64,000 nucleotides of DNA from Gonapodya sp. JEL0774 (Eukaryota > Monoblepharomycota > Monoblepharidomycetes > Monoblepharidales > Gonapodyaceae): positions 20,443 through 84,442 of the forward strand of contig JADIIX010000096.1 in assembly GCA_027604505.1 (NCBI GenBank), read 5' to 3'. Under the pieces are notes generated by a model that saw nothing but the letters and a program-made list of their open reading frames with translations, was not told the DNA's origin and ran no database searches. The translations under genes and the position numbers were made by a program. Shown here one piece after another: positions 31,993 through 43,854 of this stretch (position 1 is its first letter; every line of letters starts with the position of its first letter).

Positions 31993-33497
31993 TCACGCCC
32001 CGGCCACCGCCGCACTACTTTCTTCCTTCTCATACTTCCACGTCCTCGTGTACCCCATTCGCCGCCTCAGCCACTCGATGGCTGTGACGGCGCTCGGATC
32101 CTCGACGGCGCTCGAGTCGTTCCACGAATCGTGGTTGGGGAGCTTTGTGGAAGGCAGGTGGGGGTGAAGACGAATATGCGAAAGATGATGGGGTTGAGGT
32201 GAAGGAATGACAGTTGAGAGGAACTCGTTATCATGGTTTGATAAAGAGGGCGCCACACAAAACTCACTCCAGTCAGTCTCCCATCCCACTCCCTTCCCAC
32301 AACTTCCTCCCCTCCCACGTCCCGCAACGTCACCTCATCGTTCGCATGGGCGAAATACGCCACCGAGAACCTCTCCATGTTCTCCTCCTCTGTCCGCGGC
32401 ATGCGTACCCGGTGCGCGGTGGATCGGTACAGGCCTCGCGTCCAGTGCTCGATCAAGTCGCAGGTGTTGACGACGATGTGGGGACGTGGGGTGGCGGATG
32501 GAGGGGGAGGGACGTCGAGCCATTGGCGGGTTGGGTGGTGGTAGACCTGTGCAAAGGCAGCAGATAGGAGAAAGAGGAAGTGCTTTTTAGGGAATTCAAG
32601 CCAGAGGAGAGATCCTGAGGGACACACCCACCTCGAGTCCCCCAACGTCCCTCTGAAACAACAACGTGACACTTCCATAATCAGTGTGCATTCCTGCCCG
32701 CACCACGCTCGGCTTTTCTCGTTTCTGGTCGTCTAGAACCTCCTGGGGTAACTTGGGGTACCTTAAGAACCGGAGCTCCTCCCCACCCGCATCACCATCC
32801 CACCGGAACTTGTCCTCGAGGGCGTTGGCAGGTAAACCCAGTGACAAAGAGATAGCGCGGTACAGTACATGAGTTGATTCGTGACACAGACGTGTGAAGA
32901 GAATGAAGTCGTCCCAACGTTGTTGGAACTCCTCTGGGTAGGAGGGACGGTCGTGTTCGGGGTCGAGCAAGTCTTTGGCGGTATCAAAGACCTCTTTTTG
33001 GTCGATTTTGTCGGTTTCGAATCTGAGCTACTTCGTGTTAGAAGGTGTTGACACAAGAAAGTCGCAGCTCCGTGCACTCCTCAGGAACTCACTTTTCCTC
33101 TCCGAACCTTGAGTAGCCCCAGTGAGTCCACAGGGCTCTCTTCCTCTTGCCTGATTTCACGTCCATGTTGCCGTACGAGTCGGTGAATTTGACCTTGTAC
33201 TCTTCCTCTCGGCCGAAAAAGGTCTTCGAGAGCTCAAACATTTGGTCGACATGGGAGTGTTCCAGAGGACCGATGTTTGTCACATACATAAAGCCTGAGA
33301 GCACAAAGCGCTTTGAGTATTTGGAAACAGGTTTTGGTGACGATGGGGCGGGTTCCGAACCACGAACCAACTTCAGAGAGCGCCGAGCGCACGTCTCGAA
33401 CGATCCGGTCAGTTTGCCCCAGATCTGATTCGAATCCAGCGAAATCCACGATAGGAATGGATTGCGGCGTCGATGATTTGGAAGGAGAATCAGTCAT
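31993..33497 (-). CDS. 2-oxoglutarate/Fe(II)-dependent dioxygenase (isopenicillin-N-synthase-like family)
   Basis: Exons 33497-33368, 33294-33093, 33022-32632, 32546-32268 and 32142-31993 give 383 residues. The start PIVDFAGFESD and SEVGFMYVTNIG are typical of the non-haem dioxygenase N-terminal domain. The Fe(II) ligands are the His and Asp in GMHTDYGSVTLLFQ and the His in STAHRVRMPRTEEENMERFS. The Arg-x-Ser in that last segment binds 2-oxoglutarate. Fungal relatives hydroxylate or desaturate small molecules; the substrate is unknown. The gene is convergent with the FYVE-like hydrolase, 218 bp apart. Confidence 0.88.
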
Positions 33498-33721
33498 TGC
33501 AAACCATGAAACATATGTAGAAGCGGCCTTCTGGTATTCGAGAGTGACTCAGCTCATGACGCCGCCAACGTCATGTGAGCCCAGCCAATGATCCCAGACA
33601 CGAGTACAGGAAATGGCCACACTCGGGCAATCTAAATCTTGTCCTTTATGTATAACTCTTGACATGGCCTCTATCTGACTCTCTTGTTCATCCCATTCAC
33701 AGCTTTTGGGCACAAAGGCAG

Positions 33722-34117
33722 TCAAAGCAGATCCCTCCCCGTCAGACTGTACCCTCCACCCGCAGAAGCCACTTCCTTGGCATTCTCCCACATCTGTTTC
33801 TCATGCACAATTTCTTCTGTCTCCGCAATCCGTGGACCGAGCTGTTCCTTTCCCTTTGACCCGATGTCACTGGCGACCCCGGCTTCAACGGCAGAAGCTA
33901 GATGTGTTCTGGTGTCAGTAAATTTGGTTTCGTCTGCACGGCGAAGGGTTTCCAGGTCGCGAGCTTCTCGATCCGCAATCTCTTCAACGGTGACTCTGTG
34001 CACGACACACATGAGAGAAGAAAACAGTTTTGTCTGCAAATCCATGGTGCGAGTCTCTCACCCAGCTACATCTCTGTCTTCCGGCTGACGATTGACAGCT
34101 GCTGAATTTTTGGACAT
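33722..34117 (-). CDS. small hypothetical protein, helical, unknown function
   Basis: Two exons (34117-34062, 33995-33722) join in phase to give 109 residues. The product is hydrophilic and predicted helical in the middle (VTVEEIADREARDLETLRRA and IAETEEIVHEKQMWENAKEV). There is no signal peptide or membrane segment. No family was recognised. Consensus donor and acceptor (gtgaga...cacag) and an in-frame ATG support a real gene. Confidence 0.5.
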
Positions 34118-34371
34118 AGTACGAGATGACCTGGCGATTCTTAGACTGGTCGAGAAGAACCTAAGTCCTATTTTCAGAGAAAACAGACGCTCAAAAGCAA
34201 TTTTCTCGCAGGACTCCACCTTGCGTATGAGAAATTTAATTCATGCAATTGATTGAAAGGTGACGCCATAACAAATAATAAATTGTTCCTTGCCGACTCT
34301 GAGCACAGACCAAGCCCCCCACTGATTCCCTGGTTGAATTTCTCGCGCATTCCAACTATCCCGAACAAACC
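34118..34371. promoter_or_regulatory. divergent promoter region upstream of the MaoC hydratase gene
   Basis: These 254 bp lie between a minus-strand start and the plus-strand peroxisomal hydratase start, so both promoters are here. The central part near 34225-34285 is AT-rich (aatttaattcatgcaattg, caaataataaatt). No oleate-response-type palindrome was confidently identified. Confidence 0.4.
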
Positions 34372-36162
34372 ATGGCTCCCGTCGATGTTTCAAAGCTGCC
34401 CGTGACCGAGACTCCGGTACGTTATCGATACGAAGCTGGGGCCAAAATCCGCCAGTTCAATGTCGGATGGAGCGGTCCTTGACTTCCGAGTTCCGATTCT
34501 CATCCGATACCGTGCCCCGTTGAACTCCCCGTCCGTTCATTCCCTCAGCTCAAGTACAACAAAAGGGACCTTATCCTTTGTGAGCGTCTGCTGCGTCGCG
34601 TCTGGGGACCGGAATCTCGCTGATTCTGTTTGAATCGGGCACACGCGATTCAACTATTGCTCCGCCAATGTTTCCCGAACTCTATCTCTTTCTCCCCCTT
34701 TCATTCTTCAGACGCTATTGGGATCGGTTCTGATGATGTGATTATGACTTCGTTCGTGTGCGTTTCGCCAGAGTGGTCCAGTAAATCTCTATTGGTCCAC
34801 AGCTCCGCTACGTTTACGAGCTCGACAAGAACTTCGCCGCTTTCCCCACCTACCCCATCGTTCTGCCTTTCCGCGGGGAATCATTCGATGTCATTGACTT
34901 CCTGGGTGGTGTGAGCTTCCACCATGCTGTTGAGTCTGACTTCATGACCCATTCACGTGTTCACTTTCCACGATTCCTTCTGTTCCCATCTGTTCCCATT
35001 GAACGACCCCTCTCAACGGCTCCCTTCTTTTTCATCGACCAATTGTCGTGTCCGCTTTCAACGATTGATATTCATCTCTTCTCATTACATGACCGATTAA
35101 CGATTCCCACGTTTCTAGCAAAGGAGAAGCAACAGCAACATCCCAGGTGTGAAGCTTGACCCTGCCAAAGTTCTCGATGGCGAGCGATCTATTGAAATTT
35201 TGGCGCCCTTGCCCCTCGGTGGAGAGGTACGTGTCCACGCTACAGCGAAAGGGGTTTTAATCGCCAATGCCCCAAGAGGTGGATTTTTTCGTCCTGGCAC
35301 GCCTCTCACTGGGCCATGGATGCTTGATGTCACGATTCATTTGTAATGACCATTCTCACTATCCCTCCATCTTCCACAGCTTGTTGCCCGTTCCAGGACT
35401 ACCAACGTCTACGATGTCGGAAAAGCCGCCATTCTTGAGAGTGAGACTCTCATTCTCGACAAGCAGGGCAAGCCCTACGTCAGGTTGTCCGGCTCGGCGT
35501 TCTTCCGCGACGCCGGAGGTTTCGGTGGACCAAGGCCCCCTAAGCAGGGACCGGAGTCCACTCCCCCCACCAGGGCTGCGGACAAGGTGAGAATTGGGTG
35601 TTGTGTCCCGCATGAGAACCTAATGCTGAGAACATTGCGTATTTCCCCAACAGGTGTTGTCCTTCAAGACATCCCCAACTCAAGCCCAAATTTACCGCCT
35701 GTCGGGCGACTACAGTATGTTGCTATGCATTAGAGCCCGAAACCTATTAAGCCCACAAAATAATATTCGAATCCATCGTCAGACCCCCTCCACATCGACC
35801 CAGTTTTCTCCGGCAAAGTCGGCTTCAAGGTCCCCATTCTTCACGGTCTCTGCTCCTGGGGAATTGGTGCCCGTCTCATCTTGAAGGCGTGGGGCGACAA
35901 CGACGCTTCCCGATTTGTGTCCTACAAGGGTCGGTTCACTGCTCCAGTTCTGCCCGGCGAGACCCTCCAGCTCGGTGAGTGTAATCGCATTGTGAAAGTA
36001 TTTGAATCATAACTCATCTGTCGGATGCTTTCAGAGTCGTGGCTCGTTCGCACCGAAGGTGACAAGCAGATCATCTCCTTCCAGGTTCGGCTTGCAGAGC
36101 GCAACATCATCGCCATCGGTGGTGGTGTCGCAGTCATCAAGACTGCCGGAAGCAAATTGTAA
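34372..36162 (+). CDS. peroxisomal MaoC-type enoyl-CoA hydratase 2 (PTS1 SKL)
   Basis: Nine exons (34372-34416, 34549-34579, 34712-34737, 34803-34910, 35119-35226, 35380-35586, 35654-35714, 35783-35974, 36035-36162) give 301 residues. The protein matches the (R)-specific 2-enoyl-CoA hydratase part of Fox2/MFE-2. Motifs include KYNKRDLILYAIGIGSDD, LRYVYELDKNFAAFPTYP, then the hot-dog catalytic helix RLSGDYNPLHIDPVF with Asp and His, and VPILHGLCSWGIGAR. It ends in Ser-Lys-Leu, a canonical peroxisome signal. It would hydrate trans-2-enoyl-CoA in peroxisomal beta-oxidation. No dehydrogenase domain is attached. Exons 1-3 are tiny. The gene is convergent with the downstream hydrolase, 119 bp apart. 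Confidence 0.9.
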
Positions 36163-36281
36163 AAAGCAAATTGAAATATAAAGTCGAGTTTGGCGGTGGA
36201 GAAGTTATTCTTGCCTCTGACCCACAATAAAGTAAAATTCCAGGGCAATGTCGACATCTATGAGAAAATCTTCTCATCTAA

Positions 36282-37893
36282 TTACAATCTAGCGTCTGAC
36301 TTAATGTGACCTGCGTTCGATGGCTTCATTCTCTCCTTTAGTGGAAGTACAAACTGCAACACCGCTGCCGTGAAGGCGTCATTTTTGTCTCCTGCAACCA
36401 TGTGCGATGCACCTTGAACATCTACGAACTTTAAGTGTAATTTTACCACGCGCGTGATTGAAGAGTGACGTGAGATTCCCGGAAAGAGGACGGAAACCGC
36501 GATCACTCACCTGAGCATGTGGAACAAGTTCGAGGAATTGTTTGACGCTGTTCTCGCTTACAACGCTAGACAAAATGGGAGCCACGCAACGTCTGGCTTC
36601 ATTCTGCATCATAATAGATTACGCGGTCACTTACTCGCTCATCTTCCCACGAACAAGCAGACACGGACATTTGATTCCCTTTGCTCGCTCCACTAGGCCA
36701 ACCAGACGATCACCTGTATCCGTGTTATCTGCATCCGAGGTTGGCTCTTGAACGGACCGTCCACGGCCTGACGACGTCATGAACTAAGACGATTTCGGTA
36801 AAAGAAAACATGAACATGTTATCTAGTTCGCCACGGGATGAATTTCCAAGTCTTCGGAAGGTTGTCATGAACTCACAGCGGGGTCCCAGTGCCAGCGATA
36901 CTTCCCGTTTGCTTGTAGTCGCAAGTTCTTCGACAGGCCCGAGTTGTCCTTGGGACGAGGTCGATGAGGAAGATATGCAGCAACATAATCGGCTGGAGGT
37001 CATTTCCGAACACGACTGGTGAGTACTGTGAACAGAACCACGTCAACTGGCACAGAACTTGAGCAGACATACCGGCATCTTGCAGCGACTCAAACTCAGT
37101 GCGGTTTGTCATGAAGCCAACGATACGGCTGATTCCCTCGGGTTCGTTGTGAATAGAGATATCGACCAACACGATACCCGTCATGTTTGCATTCTTTGCA
37201 GACCATATCGCTGCAGAGCCCCCCATACTGGTGAATATCAGACGAATAAACGGCATTTAAAGCGTCAGTCATTCTTTTCCCGACACTATTATTACCTTAC
37301 AGGACAATCGGGCGACTCACCTTGCTCCAACAACAATGGGTCCGTTCAGCTCTGAAGTAACGTTGAGCACATCCACCTCAAATGCCGTCATGGAATAATC
37401 TGACTTGGGATCCCATTCGCTTTTTTGACAATAATTATGGGCGATTGAATGACATGGACAGCAAAAAGCGGGTCAAAGGCTACCGCATAATAGAATCCGC
37501 CCACCATCCTGAGCTTACCTGTCACCGTGTCCACGAAGATCCATGGACACCGCATAAAAGCCTAGCCTGGCGAGATGATTTGCCGTGCTCCCCCACTGCG
37601 ATTGTCGAATGTGATCGGGAGAGTTAATACGCCCGCTTTCCAACAAGGAGCTAGGACTAACTCACGGAATGTCTCGTCTGGCCTCCACCATGGAGAAACA
37701 GAACGCAGGGATTTGATGGATCACCGTAGGTGTCTGCTGCTAAGCGCACGCCATTGAATCCCAGAAACGTCCTTCTGTTCGGAGTCTCTGGATGAGGAAC
37801 GGCGCCAACTTAGGGAAAGGACGAGCAAAACGGAGATTCCCAATAGGTCATGGCGTGACACGAACCGATCTGCCCAGCGTCAGAGCGAACCAT
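36282..37893 (-). CDS. alpha/beta hydrolase (epoxide-hydrolase-like)
   Basis: Nine exons (37893-37866, 37808-37666, 37595-37519, 37419-37321, 37227-37073, 36992-36877, 36783-36635, 36565-36511, 36428-36282) give 322 residues. Motifs run TFLGFNGVRLAADTYGDP, VLFLHGGGQTRHSW, FYAVSMDLRGHGDSEWDP, the elbow VVGASMGGSAAIWSA with a Ser nucleophile, LRLQANGKYRWHWDPAF, CPCLLVRGKMS and VQGASHMVAGDKNDAFTAA, where the His is catalytic. The serine nucleophile makes esterase or lactonase-like activity more likely than true epoxide hydrolysis, which uses Asp. The start ATG sits in a 28-nt first exon. It lies 60 bp downstream of the acyl-CoA-binding protein gene on the same strand. Confidence 0.88.
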
Positions 37894-37953
37894 TGCGGTT
37901 TTCGGTGTGACAATTCGGATCCAAATTTGCAGTTCCGACTCGGCCGCCGCTCA

Positions 37954-39057
37954 TCAACCAGATCCGGCTAGAGCTCCCCCCGGTTTACCCGCATAGTGCT
38001 TCTTCAACTTAGCAAGAACTCGCCATTCTTCGATACAAAGTTGTATGACTTTCCACAATATCCACTCTCTCGTATTGCGACCATATCCCTTGTTTTTCAT
38101 ATCTTCACACTCGAGGCTAGTCATTACACGAATGCATACGCTGATATGTACTCCACCAAGAGCATAAAAGAATTTAGCTGTGCTTCCCCTGTGAATTCGA
38201 AGTTTGGAGCGAGATAACATCAGAGTCACATTTTTGTGAATGTACATGGGGAATGTTATCGGGTTTGGCGGCTCAAATCTCAACCTTGCAGCCAACTGTT
38301 AGTCCCAGATTGATTCCTCAGTTCTGAAATTCCTTTTTCTCCCGGATATGTCCACTGCAGCCTGGCCTCTCGTTCCTTCTAAAATTGAATCCTCACCTTA
38401 AGCGCGTTGGCAATGGTGATGTACTTCTTCTGGGCTTCCTCCTTCGTCATACCCTTGACGTCATTCCAAGCATTCCACTTGGCCTTGCCTTTGAAGTCCA
38501 AGAATCCTGTTTGAATTGATTCCACAAACCGAAAAGGGGACAGTACAAGGCAAGAGACAAAAATACAAGAGAAAGATGAGATTTTGGGCGAAGCAGTGAC
38601 GATAATCAGTAAGCGTTGGGGCAACCGTCTACGACCTAAGGGGATCGCAAAACTGACCAGGTTGCGGAGTGTTGATGTCACCGACGGTTCCTTGCTTGTA
38701 TAGAGCGTCTGCACGGCAGGATCATCATGAAACAGATCGGGGGGTAGATTGACAAGAAAGGTAAACGGATTGATTGACGAGTGAGAGAAGGTGTGCCATC
38801 AATGGGCTTTGGAAATGTCGCTGTTCAAGCGTCCAAGGCCCTCGACAACAATTACGAACAGAGTTCAAGGAGTTCTGCGTCAGTAGGGCGACTCTTCAGA
38901 TCGTTGCTATTGACGCAACCGGTAGAGATAGGAAAGTGATGTACCACGGGGAATGAGATTGCCGGATTGCATTCTAGAAAAAAGGCAGAATTTCGCAAGA
39001 ATGTTCTACGCACATCTCCTTGGCGGCTTGCTCGAATTCGGCACTGAGGTCGGACAT
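37954..39057 (-). CDS. acyl-CoA-binding protein
   Basis: Exons 39057-39014, 38906-38860, 38708-38658, 38506-38397 and 38007-37954 give 101 residues. This is the four-helix ACBP fold that carries long-chain acyl-CoA in the cytosol. Motifs are SDLSAEFEQAAKEINDLKS, RPTDAELLELYALYKQGTVG, DINTPQPGFLDFKGKAKWNA and WNDVKGMTKEEAQKKYI. The Tyr and Lys acyl-CoA contacts are kept. The last exon (LKKHYAGKPGG...) needs a 389-nt intron; reading straight through instead ends at 38379 after VRIQF, giving a shorter C-terminus. Both ends fit the family, so the 3' boundary is uncertain. Confidence 0.88.
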
Positions 39058-39436
39058 GATGAATATGAGATTCGTGTGGGTTGGACGAGAGAGTAGTGTA
39101 TGAAAAGGGTCACCTGCGCATCGTCATTCCAGCCACGGCAACCACGCACATCCACCAGTCTTGCTAAAACGAATTATTGGCTCAAAAGCCACAAAAACCA
39201 GTTTACATCGCGATTCTCTGAATATTGGTGCTCTCCTTTCTTGTGTAGTAATACAGTGGAGGAGCCTTGGAAGATGATAAAACTAGCGATTCAGACATGT
39301 AACTATTCGACGAAATGGGACAAACACTTTTGGTTTGTATGAGTCAGAATGTCGAAAGTGTGTTGAGAATTTGCTCTGTCATGGTTCACCAAGTCAGTTC
39401 CTGTCCTGGGTATCATCGCGGAGACTCACATTCGAG
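39058..39436. promoter_or_regulatory. divergent region between ACBP and a lysine-rich protein gene
   Basis: These 379 bp separate two oppositely read genes. The ACBP promoter must be here. The plus-strand frame at 39335-39436 is open upstream of the chosen ATG, so part could be coding. No clear binding-site motif was recognised. Confidence 0.3.
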
Positions 39437-41815
39437 ATGGAAAATCCGGACGATTGGAAGTTTTTTCTCCGATCGCGAGCTTGGCTGACGGAGATATCAC
39501 TTGGTCCCAAGTTTGAGATGAAAGATGAGATCCCTGAGCATCAAGAGTCCGGCGGAACGGACCCGCTCAAGAGGACGGGGGCGACAATGGCAAGATTCGA
39601 AACCGCCAATGTCGTAAACCCACCAAATCGCCCGCCGGATCCAGATGGTGCTCCAAATCAATCGGGATGCTTGACTTCAGAGCACATCCCCTCAAAACCG
39701 CTTCTCCCGGCAAGGACGCCAGAATCGTCGGGATCGAGTACACAAGAGTACGACGATCTCTCGCAATTTCTAAGCGATAATGGCAGAACAGAAGTGTCGC
39801 GATCCGGCCCTGGCTTGGATATGGCGGGAAGAGAGAGTCAGCGGAGAGAGCGCAACCGCTTAGAGGCAAAGCTTGTCTTCGATGGACGTTGCAAATTCAG
39901 TTGGAATATACCCTGGGATCCTAGAGAAATGGGCGAAAAGCTGAAAGCGGCCCCAGCGATATCTACGGCAAAAGACAGAGCGGATGGTCTCATCTCACCC
40001 AATGTTTTGGGGAAATCAAATGTGGCTGTCGGCAATTCTCACCAAAGAACTTCGGATGACTCCGAGTCTCCAGACATTTTTGAGGGTCTTCGAAAGGAAT
40101 TCATCGGGGATGTACCCAGCAGTAGCTGCGGTGGTGAATCGGAAGTCAACATTCGGAAACGGAAGAGAGATGAGGACAATGGTGTTAACTTGGACAGCGA
40201 AGGGACTCGAGGCTATCATCTTCATGAAGCACTTTCTGCTGTGACTGGCCCAGCAACTGAGAAGGCCGATTTTGATCACCCAATGAAACGTCCCCGCGCT
40301 GATCTCGGTGGCCGGGCACCGGAAAGCGACGGCAGGACAGGCAGTGTAGATGCACCACCTGGGAATCAGCAGGCGGGGCTCCAACAGCAATCGGAGATCT
40401 CAGATAGTCTTTTGCCTCCGGTCGTCTCCAAACCGCCGACCTCCCTCCGCCCAAAGTGGTTGACATTTGCTCTTCCCGAGAACGGACGACAATTTAGCGA
40501 GGTGAGACTTGACAGTTTATTTGCATCGCCAAAGTGTTATATTGGAATCCTTCGTCAATCACAGTTTGAACTTCAACTCTACACGTCCTTTTCCCCTAAA
40601 CCTCCACATTATCCCGCATTACTCGCCGAGTTTCGGCCTTTGGAAACTAGTACTGTGTCCACAAAATCGTCTTCCGGACTGGAACCTCTCCGATTTCTGG
40701 TTCTCCAGAAAAATATTCGTCGTCTCACTCTTCCAGGCGATGAAGCAAAGCCATGGAGTGCGACGGCGAGCATGGAACTCGATAACGTGACATGGAATGT
40801 GTACGGAAAGTCCGCTCTTGGGGCGACCAGCAGCGAGAAGCGCAAAAGGGAAACAAAGGATCGCGCTGGCCAGAAACACGCGAAACCCACGAAATCACGT
40901 TCAGAAGCTGGACCGCAAAGCAAGTGGGCGAGGGAAAGTGCCGCGATACGCAGGTTAGCGTTTAGTGTTCAGAACTTCGCATTGATCCACTATCGCAGAC
41001 TTGGAGTTCCTGTCTTTGTTCCAGTCTGTTCTCCGACCTCTTTGCACACTTAAACGCTGTGCAATCTCCCCGCGCTCCCCCGCAACCCTCTTCTAATGAC
41101 AACATTTTACCAGTACTACATGCTCATAAATTTTGGATCAGAATTGCAGAGGGACAACCGTCTGCACCAGTTTCAACCATGAAAGCTGACAAAACAGAAG
41201 CTGGCAAAAAGGTCACGAGGAGAAGAAATCGGAAACACAAAGGAGAGACTAGTTCCAATAAACCTGAGGGTCCACGAGACATTGATCCTATTCTGTCCAA
41301 AGACCCTGCCACCGAGGTTCCGTCCAGCGGTTCGGTGGGAGCCAACAGCAATAAATCTCAGGTGGACGCTGTCGTATTGCGTTTGGACGGAACAGAAATG
41401 GTTTGTTACTCCCAAACTCTATGCTAGAGTGGCAATATGACACATTATACTCCATCATTAGGAAAACCGCCTCTCTCATCGACTTCGATCTGTCTTATCG
41501 TGCCTCGCTGTTACTGGCTCTGGCGAATCCGGGAAGTCAAAAGCCATGCTGGCACGGTCACCCCACAGCTCTCCACTCTCTGAATCTGTCGGGAATACAC
41601 CATCAATTGACCGTCCCCGAAAAGTACTCGATATGGGTGCTGTACACGACGAGAATACGCCACCTGGCTCAATCAGCCAATCTCGGGAGACAGATGATGA
41701 ACGGATGACAAGGCTGGGGGGAGTACTTGGGATAATGGAGGACACCGTTGCGGAATTGAGCGAGTGGCTCCAGAGTCAGAAGGAACGCCTGCAAGTGCCG
41801 ACTATAAATCTATAG
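39437..41815 (+). CDS. hypothetical, probably nuclear, lysine-rich protein
   Basis: Exons 39437-40953, 41142-41400 and 41462-41815 join in phase to give 709 residues; an extra 63-nt stop-free intron (40502-40564, gtgaga...cacag) would shorten this by 21. The protein is mostly disordered, with basic nuclear-signal-like clusters (IRKRKRDEDNG, KVTRRRNRKHKG). A more ordered segment follows RPKWLTFALPENGRQFSE and includes YTSFSPKPPHYPALLAEF. The C-terminus has a predicted helix (LGGVLGIMEDTVAELSEWLQ). No domain family was recognised. The N-terminal start is the least certain part. Confidence 0.5.
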
Positions 41816-41948
41816 GGTCAGTAAGGTTTTAACTCAGCATTCTTGCTATGTATCGATTGTAACAGATGTATATTCACTGTTTGCAAATGAAATTATTACA
41901 ACAGGTGCAGGACCTCAGTTAACTGAGTACAAGGTCCAGGCACTATGT

Positions 41949-43358
41949 TCATAAATTGGCCTCCTCCCTGGGTAGTTCTCCAATGAGGGTATCGCCCGCC
42001 GTAAAGCGTTTGATGTTCTCTGACACATAACGAGAAAGTTTCTGACCAACCCGCGTGTTCGACCACGACATATGAGGGGTGCAGAAAATTGGGTGTGGAT
42101 GATACTGGAGCACGTTTCAAACCCAACCCATTGCAATGTGTCACGAAGAGTAAGTACAGAGCCGATTGAGGGACCTACACTGACATTACCTTCAACAGGG
42201 GATTGGATGCGGATATTGGCTCCCCCTTGAAGACATCGAGGGCTTAAGGAAAAATGCAACATCAGAATACCCCAGATGAGGTGGCATGCAGAAAGCTACG
42301 AACTGGCACCAGAAATCTGACCGCTCTCGACAGACTCAATCAGAGCAGACTCATCAAGTAATGCACCACGACTAATGTTGACAACATAGGCTCCCTTCTT
42401 AAGCTTAGAAAAGACGTCACGGTTGACGATGTTCTCGGTTGAAGCAGACGCCGGAGCGGCAATGACCAGATAATCAATAGTAGAAAGAAGGTCCGTGTTG
42501 GATGCCCTTGTTTGCGATGCGATTAAGATTGATAGTAAGTAAATTAAATAGAAAGGGGAGCTTAAAAATTGCGTAGGCAATTCACCATTCGTCTGCAGCG
42601 TACACGTTATCAACGTTAGCGGGAGGCACTCCTTGCACACTTCTCTTCGACCCAAAGACTTCCATACCGAAAGCCTTGGCGCGCTTCGCGATCTCCAACC
42701 CGATACTTCCCAACCCCAGGATAAATATCCTTGAACCTTCAATGTCCCCGCTCGCTAAAGCGGTTCCCCGAGTCCACCAGCTATCATCTGTTGCTGGCAA
42801 AGAACGTTCATGGAAACGCTTAGCTTGGCGCAAAATCGCCGCGAGAACAAACTCTGCAATTGCAGACGAATTGACTTGGGAGATGGTGATTCTGACAAGA
42901 CCCTGAATACCAGGAAAACTGTTTGGAGGGACGGGGCTTCAGGATGACTCGCGCTGATTAGGCACCACAAAATCTCACGTGAAATGCTCCGTCCCAGCGG
43001 ATGGTGCTATCACAAGGGATACCCTCTGGAAGCAAAGTATGGAACAAGATCGGACTCTTTCAGTTGACAAGGGGATCCATCAGTCGATAGATACCTTCCA
43101 CTTTTCCAAAGTCCGCTTAACATCGACAGACGTATCCCTGCCCTTAACGTTAAATGGTCCTAGCAAGATTTGAGACTGGGCAGCTAACTCGTTTTGGTTT
43201 GGATCCAAAGGAAGTGAGCTGTCGTTGTCCACTGGAACCCAGGTGATTTCAGGGGTACGGGGGATAAGAGCACTGTAAGATTTGAAGAAAGACCCAAAGA
43301 CTAAAACAGGGGTAGGAGATTGGGTGGAGTTTCCGGATGTTGGGTTTGACGTGAGCAT
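41949..43358 (-). CDS. D-isomer-specific 2-hydroxyacid dehydrogenase
   Basis: Exons 43358-43095, 43025-42979, 42891-42586, 42506-42304, 42242-42190 and 42104-41949 give 342 residues. The NAD(P) site is IFILGLGSIGLEIAKRAKAF. Catalytic Arg is in VVNISRGALLDESAL, the Glu region is DVFKGEPIS, and the His is in FCTPHMSW. IAPSAGTEHFT and NSSAIAEFVLAAIL are the usual pre-NAD-domain segments. The enzyme would interconvert a 2-oxoacid and its D-hydroxyacid (glyoxylate/hydroxypyruvate reductase or similar); specificity cannot be read. Several residues in the substrate loop are unusual. The gene is convergent with the lysine-rich protein gene, 133 bp apart. Confidence 0.88.
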
Positions 43359-43854
43359 CGGATTCAAATGCGATCGCGACAAGTGGATGTTGTGGATTGC
43401 AGATAAAAGCCAGAAGAATTCCTCTTTGGGCTTGTGCCACGAGCGTGATGCGCAGAGATTCGTCAAGAATTCGGATTGCGAAATTTATATGCTCGGCATT
43501 ACTTTAGTATTAGCGCCTCAACCATCTTCTCTCCTCTCACCATCTCCGATATCAATGATATTATGACAAACCATCGTTAAAGAGCTTCTCAAGAAGCCGT
43601 GCGGATTCCTGCAAAGTAATGGGACTTTTCAATACCCACCAATTGTGACGGTGCTCAACTCTTAATCCATCAAATGAAGAAGTTGCCGACGCTGTCCAGG
43701 CTGGTGTACTTAAAAATTGCGAGATTAGAACTATTGTAATGCACATGAGTGCTCGGGGTAACGTAACTGAACGATCGGCACACCATCAACCGCTCCGAAG
43801 TTTTATTGCAGAATTATTCCATCACAAGCGACTCCATACGCTGCTCCATCAAAA
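43359..43854. promoter_or_regulatory. divergent region between the 2-hydroxyacid dehydrogenase and beta-lactamase-like genes
   Basis: Nearly 500 bp with promoters for both flanking genes. Plus- and minus-strand ORFs here are short and not family-like. No distinct motif was recognised. Confidence 0.3.

Noticed and set aside
33424-33445. tRNA-like GATTCGAATC sequence
   Set aside because: It lies within the dioxygenase first exon and no cloverleaf can be formed around it.
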